From Lepidostoma basale (lineage: Eukaryota > Arthropoda > Insecta > Trichoptera > Lepidostomatidae): a stretch of 64,000 bases of DNA. The stretch covers positions 62,001 to 126,000 of the forward strand of contig JAHDVF020001037.1 of assembly GCA_022606425.2 (NCBI GenBank), read 5' to 3'. Below the pieces are notes generated by a model that made no database searches, had not been told where the DNA came from, and worked only from the letters and a program-made list of their open reading frames with translations. Shown here piece by piece: positions 1 through 10,104 of the stretch (positions within the stretch are counted from its first letter, which is position 1; each line of letters opens with the position of its first letter). The position numbers were made by a program, and so were the translations under genes.

Positions 1-279
1 AATGTTAACCCCATAAGTTTTATTTCAATTGTACAATTATATTTCTATGATTTTTTTTGAGTTTCTTATTTTTTAATATAATCCTAAAAATGATAAGCCA
101 AATACATAATTACGCTTTAATGATTCAAACTTACTGAACAAACTATTTGACAATATTTATTATTAGGACTCCGATTTATGTTCCTTAAAAAAGTTTAAAA
201 AAAATTCTATATGTGCCAAAATATGCTTTTATATTCTCTTACCTTATATTTACTGTTAACTAGAAAAAAAAAAAAAATT

Positions 280-650
280 TATTCATGACAAACTATTCCT
301 TGTATCGTACAATTCCATATTTTCATATATTTTCGGGGGAAATGATACATAGTCGATTTTTTACACGATTTTTTATTGAGAAGGAAAATTGAACTCTTGA
401 ACTTGTAGATTGTGCTATCATAGATTTTTTTGTCGCTGAAATTAGATCGTTTACCACAGGCGAAAAATTTTTTAGCAACCCTTTGCACCATGTGCGGTAA
501 TTAAGTAACAAAAACCATTTCAGTATAAAACCTTCAAAAAGCTGCACTGTCTCATATCAGGGTACATATCTTCTCTGTCATGTCCAGTTGTCCTTGCCAC
601 AACAGTAACAAGTTCAAAAATGACACTACGTACAATATGGACAAATATAT
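280..650 (-). pseudogene. Possible hAT-type transposase remnant, frameshifted
   Basis: Two overlapping minus-strand frames give protein-like text that joins only if a frameshift is allowed. One frame contains MVQRVAKKFF and the other FSPVVNDLISATKK followed by AQSTSSRVQF. This order resembles the RNaseH-like domain of hAT-family transposases, where a histidine-containing AH..HRVAE segment precedes a VNDLISxxKKxF segment. That likeness is from family knowledge and is not a search result. Upstream codons to about 650 continue in a compatible style (REDMYPDMRQC). The flanking DNA at 1-279 and 651-944 is AT-rich and shows nothing else. It could also be an unrelated decayed gene. Confidence 0.3.
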
Positions 651-944
651 GCCATTTAATTGCTCTCACTTCACCTCGATAACCCTTAAATATTCTGACA
701 TTTACGCTAAACCCTGAAATATGCTTTTATGTTCCCTAATTACTAAAGCTAAAGGGGGTATGTAGATCTCAAAATATCAAAAAAACGGCGTCTTTTTGAA
801 AGGAAAGTCCAGGAAAAAATATGCTTTTATTATCGAATCGATTCTTTTTTTTCATTTAAAATTTACGAATACCAAGTATGCAATATTTTTATTGAAAGCT
901 CCCACAAAAAGTATGATCCTTAATTCAACACTCAAGTAAGTGAG

Positions 945-1265
945 TTCATACAAACTCGCACACAATCCTGCCCCATTCGGCCACCTCCCAAGGAACTAAC
1001 AACGCGACTTCCATTGATCGCCAACACTTCCGCGGTCCCATTTGAATGACAATCCAACAATCCCATTATGGCTCAGAGAAGGAAATACATAAGAGAACGC
1101 ACATAAATCTATATATTCAGCTTTTCCATCGCCTTCCGCTCACAATGTGGAAGAAAATTGTGTATTTTCAATCTCGCATAATACAACACTTTCGTACCCG
1201 CTATCGAGGGGCTCGCTCGACTGGCAGCAGAGGCAAAGGTTTATTGAAGTTTTACAATTCGATAG
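945..1265. other. GC-raised non-repetitive island
   Basis: This stretch is clearly less AT-rich than its surroundings and I find no second copy of it in the window. It contains ACAATCC, CACAATG and homeodomain-like ATTA words, but no convincing exon. The 88-residue plus-strand frame across it (1046-1312) has no recognisable domain. It may be a conserved regulatory element; that is inference from composition alone. Confidence 0.25.
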
Positions 1266-1955
1266 AAATTGTCAATTTTCATTTTAGTACAATTTTATAC
1301 ATGCATATATGAATAGCTAAATAGTATGTAAAAGTACTTTTGTCTAATCTTTCTAAAAAATCATGTATAAATTTAGTACATCTTGAAATATTTCTTCTTC
1401 TTTTTCTTACTTCGTTTCCTTATTACTGAGGGTCGTGATCTATGGATAAGTTAAATCTGCAGAATACCACTCACGGCACTGAGAAGAATGACTATTGAAT
1501 GAAGTGGAATATTTAATATTAATTGAGGTCAATTATTTATATGACACTAACTAATGAAGTCGCTGTTTCTGTATTATCCGTGGTCAGGCTGTGCGGTTGC
1601 TACGTTTTAAATGTTTGAAGAGTTAAAAGCCTGCAAATATAGTTTAAGTACATAAAAACCCAGTTAATAATTGTTTCTTGAACTATGAATTTAAAACTCC
1701 GAATTTAATAACTAATATGACAGAAGACTTCTGTTTTTTAGAAGATTTGTTATATTTTATGGGAAAGACATGTTTTGCTTTGCGTTATCAAATGTATCGA
1801 GAATTAATGTAAACTATAAAAAGTCGATATGAATGAAAACGTCTGGCTTCCTGGAAGTTTATTATATTTTATCAGTTTAAAATGTCTAAAGTGAATGACT
1901 TCATATGAGAATTTAAAATATGTATTTTTTTCTTGAAAAATTCATTTTGAAATTT
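1266..1955. other. AT-rich intergenic DNA with repeat scraps
   Basis: No gene is visible. Positions 1390-1450 resemble the end of the minus-strand retroelement scrap at 16140-16200. Positions 1730-1880 carry words such as TATATTTTATGGGAAAGACA and ATCAAATGTAT, which recur at 38565, 47860, 53890 and 57250 in a decayed dispersed repeat. Confidence 0.4.
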
Positions 1956-2088
1956 GCGGGAGATGCCTATTGGTGGCGATGAGGTTCGCAACCCATCACA
2001 CCGCGTCTCTCGCGGGGGCGAAAAGAGAAGGATGGCAGTCCATTCGTTCTGCCTACTCTTTCGAAGAGATGGCGTGATGGTTTGTTAG
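1956..2088 (+). repeat. 5'-truncated copy of the 650-bp non-autonomous repeat (shares RT-A 3' end)
   Basis: It begins GGGAGATGCCTATTGGTGGC and ends in the RT-A terminal sequence GGCGTGATGG followed by TTAGTTAG. The same block ends the full-length copies at 31361-32008 (plus) and 46208-46838 (minus) and the fragments at 41920-42090 and 50020-50110. Loss of the 5' part with retention of the 3' part is typical of target-primed reverse transcription. Confidence 0.7.
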
Positions 2089-2236
2089 TTAGTGATCTAT
2101 GGAGTTGTTCGTGGCTAAAACCAATCGCCTCCAATCCTCTCTGTTCTTTGTAACCCACACCGTCGCTTCGAGTAGAGGTATCCCCAGTTATCTCATTAAT
2201 AATGTGTCACTCCTCGGCGCAAGAGATCTGATAGAC
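2089..2236 (-). repeat. Retroelement scrap related to 16140-16330
   Basis: Words such as CCAATCCTCTCTGTTCT and ATCTCATTAAT, spaced alike here and at 16200-16300, show two diverged copies of one repeat. Most tails of this kind in the window are minus-strand non-LTR retroelement ends, so I assign it there by analogy; no protein domain is legible. Confidence 0.4.
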
Positions 2237-2420
2237 TTGAAATAATTAGTATTTTTCTAGTGCATAGATCAATTTAAGAGGAATCGATTTTCCGAGGTTA
2301 TACTTTTTTTATTGTGAGCGTTGGTTCTTTTTTTAAGGCATTAGGCTGCTGACCTTGTATACCAACCCTCCTCCTTTCTTATCCGGGCTTGAGACCGGCA
2401 ATGGCGGAGTTTTGAAAAAA

Positions 2421-2913
2421 ATGGACGTGATATGTACGTGATTAGCACGTGATGTGCACGTGATGGCCACTTGATGTGCGCGTGACGTGCATGTACACGT
2501 GATGCGCACGTGAGGTGCACATGATATGCACGTGATGTGCACGTGATGCGCTCGTGGCGCGCATGCGCATGTGATGTACACGTGAATACAAACGCATGTG
2601 ATGTAGACGTGACGCGCATGCGCACGTGATGTGTAAGTGACGCGCATGCGCACGTGATGTGTACGTGGTGTGTACCTGAGGTGCACGTGATGCACAATTT
2701 TACGCGCATGCGCACGTGATATGCACGTGATGTGCACGTGATGTGCACGCGATCTGCACGTGATGTGCACGTGATCTGCTCGTGATGTGCACGTGATTAG
2801 CACGTTATGTCCACGTGACGCGCATGCTCACATGATGTGCTCATGGAGTGCACGTGACGCGCATGCCCGTGATATTCATGTGACGCGCATGCGCACATGA
2901 GGTGCACGTGACG
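2421..2913. repeat. Degenerate minisatellite rich in CACGTG palindromes
   Basis: About 490 bp of short units of roughly 10-12 bp follow the pattern (GTG)CACGTGAT, interrupted by GCGCATGCGC variants. I count about 19 exact CACGTG hexamers. CACGTG is the E-box bound by bHLH factors such as MYC/MAX and CLOCK/CYCLE. The long minus-strand frames across it are by-products of the repeat. The array lies in noncoding DNA and the nearest upstream element is the truncated repeat at 1956. Confidence 0.85.
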
Positions 2914-3059
2914 TGCATCTTCATTTGATCGTGTGATCAACGATAGAGTGGATATCCTTCATTACCAGTGATAGTTTCCTCAAGTATATCTCTTGGATCC
3001 AACAGCGTGTCTCTCCAAAAACAAGATGCTAGACAATGAAATCATGACGAAAAATATCA

Positions 3060-3550
3060 TGACGATCAGATGATCATTGTCCAGTTAACAAAAGTTCATC
3101 AAATACATCAGCATTTCTGCGATGAAGAATTATATCACGCGAGTTGAACTCTTCTTCAACTATAACGATCGCTATTTCATTAGTTATCCGTGCATTGTAC
3201 TGTACTTCGTGTTGCCCGATAGGTGTTTTGTCTGTTCTAATTACGACTTTGTAGTCATCATTTGACATTTGTTTACGGGCAGTTCTAAACAATCGAATTA
3301 ATTTGTTATGTTGATCGAATAAAGTTTTTAATGCGGCGATAATTTCTCGTTTATTGCCCGTAGTGAGTTGACAACGCTGATTGATTTGTTCATACTGATT
3401 TTCCATGATATTAATTTGAAGAAATTTACGATTTGCGTTCGGCCAATAAATGTTTCGTTTGGCTTGTGCCACCTCATATCAACGTTGATAATGGTTCGGG
3501 TGGTGAATATGATTCTGGCAATTTCACTTTTCCACTCGCGCAGCACATTC
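3060..3550 (-). pseudogene. Helitron Rep/helicase polyprotein fragment (Helitron-like N domain)
   Basis: A minus-strand frame (3472 down to 3074) reads 132 residues. It includes LFDQHNKLIRLFRTARKQM, then DYKVVIRTDKTPIGQHE, then NEIAIVIVEEEFNSRDIILH. In Helitron transposases an HNxLIRxFxTA segment, a DKTPxGxHExxxNxP segment and an SRDIILxRR segment follow one another in this order, just before the catalytic Rep region. The frame stops soon after, and neither the Rep tyrosines nor the helicase motifs are present. It is a dead internal piece of a much longer protein. A second frame at 3546-3328 probably reflects a frameshift near the 5' side. Confidence 0.65.
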
Positions 3551-4160
3551 CTGGTGTTTTATTATTATATTTAAGGGCACCGAAATAAATTCATTTTTAA
3601 TAAATAACAATACGAGTATTTAAAAAAATTGCACGACACACAATATTCATAAGTATTTTATGCGACTTCTAACAAATATTTTAATGTGAAATTTGTGAAT
3701 ACAGACACATTCTATTAACGTAAACGTAAATAAATACCTACATTAATTATCAGATTATAAAAAAACAACATATATTATATGTATATATGTGTTTCGTGTT
3801 CTAACTCTAAATAATGTTTTTATTCAAATATTTTTCAAGTTCCTACTCAGAGAGGGTATGCTCTCTGGTGGAGGTCGGCGAGTGAAGGGGTGGCAGAAGG
3901 GTAGCCCTCTTTGTCAACACAAAATAAGTTTTTCGGTTTTTACAAAACATTTTTCTGACACAATGTCGCGAGTAAAAAGGTGGCGATGTGCCGCGCACGG
4001 TCGATCAATTTGGATTTTGTAATAATTTTCAAAGAATTGTTTGCATGTCATTCGAAGCTGTGCAATGCCGTGCCATTTTAGAAAAGCAGCTTGAAATTAT
4101 TATCATTTCAGAATACTACCGATTTGTTTCTTGAGCAACGAGGTAAAACTATATTTTAAT
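3551..4160. other. AT-rich spacer with a GC-raised patch at 3840-4025
   Basis: No gene is seen. The patch at 3840-4025 has mixed composition (AGAGAGGGTATGCTCTCTGG forms a small dyad) and no other copy in the window. The 77-residue frame over it has no recognisable domain. Confidence 0.3.
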
Positions 4161-4164
4161 TAGT

Positions 4165-4880
4165 ATTTCTTTTGTCCTAGCCTTTTCCCAATTAGTTGGG
4201 GTTGGCTGTCTTTATAGAATAGCGTCAAGCTTCTCGATCTTGGGCTATCCCGCTGTCGATCTGTAGCAATTCCATTCTCCGTCCTCTCCTTCCCTCGTCT
4301 AGATGTAGGGCTTTTTGGACGATAGGACAATATTGAGATCGAGCGTTTGCAGTAGCTGGTCCATCAGCTTGGAACAATCTTCCTTCACACCTCAGATGCA
4401 TAAATGATCCGACAGACTTTAGATCTAAGCTGTAAACCCATCTTTGTCATATTTCATGCCCAATTTAAAACCTGCATATTTTGTTCTATTATACATTCCA
4501 ATCGATCGCGAATATCAATGAGATGCAGCGTTCACATTAAATTTAAAACACGCCTTAATGCGCCCTCGAGGTGATCACATGACAAAAACGGCGCTTTAAA
4601 AGTTAGCATATTATTATAATATTATTATTAGGTATTATAGCAGATGACCTTACCTCGGTTTTTTCGTCACCAGTGCAACTTTAAAGCTTCCTTGAATTTA
4701 CTCGTTCCTTATTCTATCGAGCCTCATCACTCCAGCAGCTCACCTCGACATCCTCATCTCTGCCACATGTAGCTTCTGTTCCTCTTGGCGTCTTACAGCC
4801 CAGCATTCTGAACCGTAGTGCATGGCTGGTATAATTACAGTTTTGTACACCTTTTCTACAATTGGTAGTACTTGTAATTG
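4165..4880 (-). pseudogene. RT-B non-LTR retrotransposon C-terminal fragment
   Basis: Minus-strand translation gives broken pieces of a reverse-transcriptase C-terminus. An upstream part reads VQNCNYTSHALRF and GTEATCGRDEDVEV. The terminal part at 4165-4440 corresponds to the same region in the copies at 19990-20270 and 37850-38310. Several frameshifts separate the pieces. The element lies antisense to its RT-A neighbour at 5580-6000. Confidence 0.55.
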
Positions 4881-4941
4881 TTGTAGTAGTAATTGTCACA
4901 AAGCATACTATCTTTATTTCGTCTTAAGCTCCACGTCGTTA

Positions 4942-4996
4942 TTAAGATTGCCGTCATTAGTAAGAACAGAGTTCTTACTAATGACGGCAATCTTAA
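4942..4996. repeat. Perfect 26-bp inverted repeat with a 3-nt loop
   Basis: The left arm at 4942-4967 is an exact reverse complement of the right arm at 4971-4996, around the loop AGA. It could be a foldback end or a tiny palindromic insertion. There is no T-run after the stem and nothing links it to a gene. Confidence 0.85.
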
Positions 4997-5084
4997 GAGA
5001 GTAAGAGACAAGATAGATGAAGTGGTCTACCTGTTTTATAGGAATATTTTAAAGAGGCATCGATAATATAATATGTGTTATTTC

Positions 5085-5540
5085 TCATTAACTAACTAAC
5101 TAACCATCACGCCGTTTCCCTGGAGGGCTAGGCAATAAGAAAGAACCACCATAGTGCTCTGTCCTGGTATACCTCTCTAGCTTTCTCTGCATTAATACAT
5201 CGTAACATGCACGCTCGTCGATTTTTCCGACTTCGAATGTGGCCACCATTTAAAATTTGATAAATTTGATCATGCCATTTTTTTTATTTAATTAAAAAAA
5301 AAATTGGGTTATATTGATACATTTTTAGATCTTGTGTATTTTGGTAGGTCATTGTAAAGTTTCAGTCCTTTCACGCTTTCCTTGGTCTTCCACAGCTTCT
5401 CTTTCCACTTACACACTTGTATAAAACATTTAACCATTATTCTCTAGTCCATTCGTTCCATATGTCCAAAAGATCTCAGGGATCCTTTTCTCTCTCTTTA
5501 ATTTGTTTTCTACATTATAATCCTTGTAATTATAAGGTAA
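5085..5540 (-). pseudogene. RT-A non-LTR retrotransposon 3' fragment
   Basis: It starts with the antisense tail AACTAACTAACTAACCATCA and then the antisense of the RT-A C-terminus (GGAGGGCTAGGCA corresponds to the AYPxGETA end). Homology continues to about 5540, with frame breaks and an AT-rich insertion near 5270-5330. It is paired tail-outward with the plus-strand copy at 5580-6000. Confidence 0.65.
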
Positions 5541-5579
5541 TTAAATGTATATTTCTATATTATAATCCTTATTATATTC

Positions 5580-6000
5580 AAGGATGTTGAGGTGAGCTCC
5601 TCAATGTACTAAGAAAGCGAAGCATGGAACTGGCAGAAGAAGGATGAGAGCAGAATAAATTCGGTAGAGATAAGGTTCCTAAGACGTATGTATGAGAACG
5701 ATATACGACAGAATCTCAAATGCTGATATAAGAAAGGAATATAGAGCGGAAGAAGATATTATGAACAAAATTATGAAAGGAGCACATGGATGGAGTACGG
5801 AGTCGAGGCAGACTGAGAAAAACATGGCATGACCAAATTAATCAAATTTTAAAGGTTGGTCATGTAAGAAGGTGCGTGTATGACTCGTGCGTGTATGACT
5901 CGCTGTATGAATGTGGAGGAAGCTAGAGAGGTGTGCCAGGATAGAGTAGTGTGGCGGTCCATTCTCTCTGCCTACCCCTACGGGGAAACGGCGTGATGGT
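5580..6000 (+). pseudogene. RT-A non-LTR retrotransposon 3' fragment
   Basis: The plus strand encodes broken pieces of the RT-A tail: the region of GSEAWNWQKKDES, then RKTWHDQINQI, then MTRCMNVEEAREVCQD and WRSILSAYPYGETA, then TGA and a short degenerate tail. The segment with the WFGHMERM motif is partly deleted near 5790-5815, and AGGTGCGTGTATGACTCGTG is duplicated in part. It cannot encode a working protein. Confidence 0.7.
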
Positions 6001-6180
6001 TTGTTGCTGTTGTTGTTTTAATCCTTGGTATTGTTAATCAAGTTATGCTATATTCGTTTCGGCCAAAAAATAATTTAAGACAATATGGCTCTCAGATAGA
6101 AATATGATTGGTAATGACTACATCATGTTATTAACTCGTGTAATTAGGGATGAATTATTCTGTTACTCGTATATGCATAT
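6001..6180. other. Short AT-rich spacer
   Basis: It follows the RT-A tail. I see no feature in it. Confidence 0.3.
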
Positions 6181-6430
6181 TGTCCGCGTGCCCGTCGTAA
6201 TCTAGCATTGAATCTATATAAGTACAACAGATCGCTATTCCGCGCTTGGGTTATTGAATTGTGAATTGATGTCATGCGCGATGTTTGGTTCCCGGCTGCC
6301 TTCCGCATTCTTCCCGGCTCTTCTATTTGCATGTGAATACTGCGGCTGTGTGGGGAATTGTGGGGATGAATAATGCTCGTTTGCAGCGAGGCTGACGATC
6401 GATCGAGTGCGAAGTTCCTTAGATGCGTAA
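6181..6430. promoter_or_regulatory. Candidate regulatory island
   Basis: This is GC-raised, single-copy DNA between transposon fragments. It contains ATTTGCAT, the octamer bound by POU-domain factors, and several ATTGTG/ATTGTGG words. The overlapping minus-strand frames show no domain. Regulatory function is inferred only from composition, uniqueness and motif content. Confidence 0.25.
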
Positions 6431-6551
6431 ATAGATTTAAAATAAAAAAAATAATAATAATCATCATCATCGTCAGCCCATATCCGTCCACTCTTGGACG
6501 TAGAACCTCCTCCATCTGTTTCTATGTCTGTCGATCCCGGGCAGTAATAAT

Positions 6552-6712
6552 ACACTTGTAAAATTCGTATACAAATCACTTTATTCGTTATATACTCGTA
6601 CACCAACCGGTTTCGTCCAGTATATTCTATTACCCTGACGAAGCTCCGGCGGGAGCGAAACCGGTTGGTGTTTATAACGACTAAAGTGGTTTATGTACAA
6701 AAAATACAAGTG
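6552..6712. repeat. Foldback repeat, hammerhead family H6, divergent pair
   Basis: Two arms of about 55 bp (from ACTTGTA at 6552 and to TACAAGT at 6712) are imperfect reverse complements. The sequence CACCAACCGGT at the inner end of the left arm pairs exactly with ACCGGTTGGTG in the right arm. The right arm carries a hammerhead-like core at 6635-6661. The left arm keeps only the GACGAAACCGG end of the motif on the minus strand. Confidence 0.7.
6631..6673 (+). ncRNA. Hammerhead-ribozyme-like motif (H6)
   Basis: In order: stem I strand TACC; core CTGACGA (6635-6641); one extra A; stem II GCTCC (6643-6647) and GGAGC (6652-6656); GAAAC (6657-6661); a two-base loop CG; then GTT (6664-6666) as the cleavage triplet; then GGTG pairing with TACC through three Watson-Crick pairs and one wobble. 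GUU is an allowed NUH site. The unpaired A before stem II is unusual but present in all families here. Self-cleavage is predicted from structure only. Confidence 0.5.
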
Positions 6713-6766
6713 TATTATTAGTACATTTAATGATGTCACACCACAAACTAGGTGCTTCATACGAAA

Positions 6767-6920
6767 CGGGCCGAGTGGTAAGTGCATTGACTGCCACCCC
6801 GAAGGTTCCGGGTTTGATTCCCGGCGAGGGCAGTGTGACAATCACACTGCCATCCCCGGGAATCGAACCCGCAGCCTACGGGCTGGCAGTCTATGCACCA
6901 CTCGGCCACGATGGTCGTCA
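6767..6920. repeat. Inverted dimer of tRNA-derived SINE heads
   Basis: A plus-strand tRNA-like head at 6767-6834 (A-box-like GGCCGAGTGG, B-box-like GGTTTGATTCC) meets a minus-strand head at 6848-6919 (B box GGTTCGATTCC). They join at CAGTGTGACAATCACACTG. In intact SINEs such as 10312-10560 that spot is itself a small palindrome. The SINE bodies are missing from both halves. It is not a functional tRNA gene, because the anticodon arm is disrupted and the halves are fused. Confidence 0.75.
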
Positions 6921-6959
6921 ATATACATATTATGAAGTATGTATTTTGATAAAATAAAA

Positions 6960-7580
6960 ATAAAATGAAAGACGCATTATTGATTAATTTTTGCTTTATG
7001 GCGTGGTATTTTAAATATTATAAATATCACCTTAAATAAAATTGCATATATTATTATTTGAATTAATAATACGATATGGTTTAGATGTACAATATATTTT
7101 CACGAATAGGAATGAAAGAACCTCACAATAAAATGGTGCCTTTATTACTAATGTATTTATACAATTGGACAAGTAAATCGCACGCCTTTTATAATCCTTC
7201 TTTGTCAACTATCTTAAAATGGCGAAGTACACGGCGCACCTATACAAATCGACCTATCGTATTACACAGTTCAAGAATTTCTTATTCCTTGCTGAATCGA
7301 CCGAGATAATGCGTTGACCTCTTCAATACGAACCGGATTTCTCACCGGAGAGTGGAGAGCTTTCGACAATAATTAAATTGGCATAAATACGAAAACAATA
7401 CCCGCGGAGCTGAAAGATCCCATGGCGATCCTGTTTACGGTGTGCGCGGTCCTTCGCCACTCGAGAAATCACTCAATCCGAAACCCTTTGATACTGATAT
7501 AGGCCGGTAGGAATTAATTCAAGGAAACCACTCGAACTGGTATGGCTCTATAGAATTTTTTGAACGAGCGGCGTATTCAA
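6960..7580. other. Spacer with a GC-raised island at 7310-7530
   Basis: 6960-7310 is AT-rich; the 74-residue plus-strand frame at 7085 has no recognisable domain. 7310-7530 is single-copy, GC-raised DNA with GACAATAATT and ACAATACC words, and may be regulatory. No gene is supported. Confidence 0.25.
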
Positions 7581-7683
7581 TTGGCGTGATAAAAAAAACT
7601 CACCGGTGGAAGGTCTTGAAGATTTTACGGATTATTATCAAAATTCACAGTACAAAATCTATAACGTTAATTATAATAATAAT

Positions 7684-8152
7684 AATAACTAAAAATAAGA
7701 AGGATGAAAGTACAATAAATGCAATAGAAATGAGATCTCTTAGACGAATGTGTGGATACTCTGTGTATGATAGAGTGTCGAATGAAAATATAAGAAGTGA
7801 ATGCGGTGCGAATGATGGTGTCATGAACAAAATAATAAAAGGATCATTCAGTTGGTTTGGACATATGGAAAGAATGAATGAAGAAAGAAAGGTAAAAAAG
7901 TTATATGTTAATTATGTAAATGGAACCAGAAATAGAGGAAGACCGAGGAAAACGTGGCACGATAAAATAAATCAAATATTGAATGTCGGCCATGTGTGGA
8001 GTCAGAGAAATCGACGCGCGTGCATGACACGATGTATGAATGTTGAGGAAGCGAGAGAAATGTGTCAGGAAAGAAAAGTATGGCAGTCCATTCTTTCTGC
8101 CTACCCCTTCGGAGAGACGGCGTGATGGTTAGTTAGTTAGTTGATAACTAAA
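7684..8152 (+). pseudogene. RT-A non-LTR retrotransposon C-terminus, frame open
   Basis: Homology begins near 7684 and reads without interruption to TGA at 8123-8125. In order it shows ESTINAIEMRSLRRMCGY, then NKIIKGSFSWFGHMERMNEE, then RNRGRPRKTWHDKINQI, then RNRRACMTRCMNVEEAREM and SILSAYPFGETA. The stop lies directly before the (TTAG)n tail, so the element has essentially no 3' UTR. The reverse-transcriptase fingers and palm are absent: the copy is 5'-truncated. The Met at 7586 lies in unrelated AT-rich DNA and is not a real start. This C-terminal region follows the thumb and contains no catalytic residues. Confidence 0.8.
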
Positions 8153-8199
8153 TAAAACGAAGAAAGTTCGGGAAAACGATATATTATTAATTTTTAAAT

Positions 8200-8390
8200 T
8201 TAAATAATTGCATCGAATTTTAAATGCGTTTTTTATATTAGTCTTTCTTTGTTTAGTTTTAATTGTGTGTTTACACCTGAAGATGGAGGTGTCCTCCGAA
8301 ACATGTCGTATTTTTTAAATATTTTGTGGATAATAAACAAAGTTATTTTCGATTTCCTAAGTGTATCATAAAATATTTCATAGAAAATCT
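8200..8390 (+). repeat. Hammerhead family H2 repeat, single arm
   Basis: It matches 36512-36715 along most of its length (shared words TATATTAGTCTTTCTTTGTT, GAAACATGTCGT, AACAAAGTTATT, TTTCCTA) and the two arms of the foldback at 49196-49655. It carries a complete hammerhead-like core (separate entry). No partner arm is next to it. Confidence 0.7.
8273..8311 (+). ncRNA. Hammerhead-ribozyme-like motif (H2), intact core
   Basis: ACAC (8273-8276), CTGAAGA (8277-8283), an extra T, stem II GGAGG/CCTCC with loop TGT (8285-8297), GAAAC (8298-8302), loop AT, GTC (8305-8307), then GTAT. Stem I is ACAC with GTAT (one A.C mismatch); in the 36603 copy it is ACAC with GTGT, four perfect pairs. All invariant core bases are present. 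Stem III is only the A-U and C-G pairs, as in type I motifs thought to work best as dimers. Confidence 0.6.
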
Positions 8391-9115
8391 TTAATGATTT
8401 TTCAATCGTAACCAGGCAAACATAAAATTCTATATATTCATCATTCTTCGACACAACACGGAAAACACTTTAATTCTTCATATTAAACTCAGTTACAAGA
8501 AAATTAAAAAATGAAGGATCGCTTTCGATTTAAAAGATATAAAAATGAAAGCTCAAACTTTTAAGAGAGACCTGTTCAACACCTCTCCCCTAATGGGTGA
8601 TAGCTTACAGAAACTTCCTTCATGGTAGCAAATTACTCTTTCTGCTAACGAGCTTTAAGCTTGTGAAGTTGTTGCTCACAAAGCAAAACAAAATCAGCAT
8701 GCATTGCCCCACCATTGATCCATTATATCTCCGAAGAAAAAAATCGTTTGAAGTGGATTTTAGAAAAAATATTTTAATGCGAAAATAATAGACGGCTGAG
8801 TCGAGTGGTCAGAGGTTGAAAGGGAAATTCCTTAAGGGTTTTAGTTATGAGGGCTCAATTTAATATTTTTGATATATCATGTAGAACTGTAAGCCATATT
8901 ATATGTGTGATTATTTTTTTATAGCCATTTTCGTGAAAAATTCACTTCAACGTCGCTAGCTATTTGAGTTTTTTTCTTAACATTAAACTTCTAATAGCGT
9001 TTCTGAAAATACCTAAAATGCCTTGACTTTAAATGTGATGGGATAATTGATTTTAAGTCAAATATATTAATACAAAAAATACCTATTTTTGTTTCCATAA
9101 TTCAATAATGAACAA
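8391..9115. other. AT-rich intergenic DNA
   Basis: I see no gene, tRNA or recognisable repeat. The short frames at 8233-8454 and 8597-8788 have no domain signature. Confidence 0.4.
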
Positions 9116-9120
9116 TTTGT

Positions 9121-9321
9121 TTACAAATGTGAAATGAGGTCCCCTTCGGGTGCCATCTGGTTCAGATGAGAAATCGCTTTCAATACCGGAGAGTTTTTAA
9201 AAGCTTTCGTTCGGCAATTTGGGGCACAAAATAAGAAATGGCCTCCTACTCTACAGTATTTATAGGAAACATACATATTTAGTACGGAACTTGCGGTATC
9301 GTTTTTTTTTGTATATTTCAA
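9121..9321 (-). pseudogene. Possible non-LTR retrotransposon C-terminal scrap
   Basis: The minus strand reads VGGHFLFCAPNCRTKAFKN then SPVLKAISHLNQMAPEGDL. This resembles the C-terminal tail of jockey- or R1-like proteins, where a RTxxxxxSPxxRxxxxxN segment is followed by a D-[IL]-F box. Only 66 codons are open and the upstream part is absent. Confidence 0.35.
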
Positions 9322-9404
9322 TAATGTATAGCGAATCGTTTAAAATATTGTGTATTTAGCCAAAATTAAAATGCTATATTAAATAAAACAAGAAAACCGA
9401 AACA

Positions 9405-9596
9405 CGATCAAAGCAACAGATTCAATGTCGGCCACGAGGAGTCGGAAAAATCGACGTGCATGCATGAAACGATGTATGAATGTGGAAAAAGCAAGAAAAG
9501 TATGTCAGGAAAGAACAGTGTGGCGGTCCTTCTTTCTGCCTACTCTTTCGGAGAGACGGCGTGATGGTTAGTTAATTAGTTAGTTAAATGAAACAA
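9405..9596 (+). pseudogene. RT-A 3' fragment
   Basis: It begins at the NVGHxRSRxNRRACM region and ends with CGGAGAGACGGCGTGATGG and TTAGTTAATTAGTTAG. Single-base losses break the frame, for instance in the stretch encoding WRSFFLPTL. Confidence 0.7.
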
Positions 9597-10100
9597 AATA
9601 AAATATAACATGCATTAAAAAAAATACCATTAAAATAATTGTTATTCATAAATTATTTTGTTTTAACCCTAAGTTACGAGTATTAGAAATTTTCCATTAT
9701 AATATTTTTTAATAAAATGGCAATTGGTACTGCTCAACTTTTATTTAAAAAAAAACATACATACACGGGCAGTGACGTCACCCACCCTTACGATCCTTGA
9801 GGGAGTCCTTTGGAGGTGCTGAAACAAAGGTCCGTGGGACCGCTAACCGTGGGATACAGGGCTCTCTAGGACCCCGGGAGTCAAGGGTGCTTGATTCAAG
9901 CACCACGATAGAAGCTGGTCTTGCGCTGAAATGCTATGTTTTCCAGCCAATCAATGTTATGCGATACACTAAATCACAATGACTTATTTGAGGTATCGAT
10001 TTCAAAAACGGCACTTTGAAATTTTTAAAATTAGAACCAGCAAAGAAATTAAACGTGGAATTTGTTTCAGTTAGGAACCCACATATATTATATTAATAAT
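9597..10100. other. Spacer with a GC-rich block at 9760-9960
   Basis: 9760-9960 is GC-rich and contains GTCCGTGGGACC and other short dyads. It has no open frame with a known domain and no second copy in the window. It may be part of an unrecognised transposon or a regulatory island. Confidence 0.25.
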
Positions 10101-10104
10101 TAAA

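Noticed and set aside
2333..2803. Long minus-strand open frames with repeated HVHITC/SRAHHV text
   Set aside because: They are translations of the CACGTG minisatellite; the pattern follows the DNA repeat in several frames and no domain is present.
2421..2913. CRISPR-like array
   Set aside because: Units are about 10-12 bp with no unique spacers, in eukaryotic DNA.
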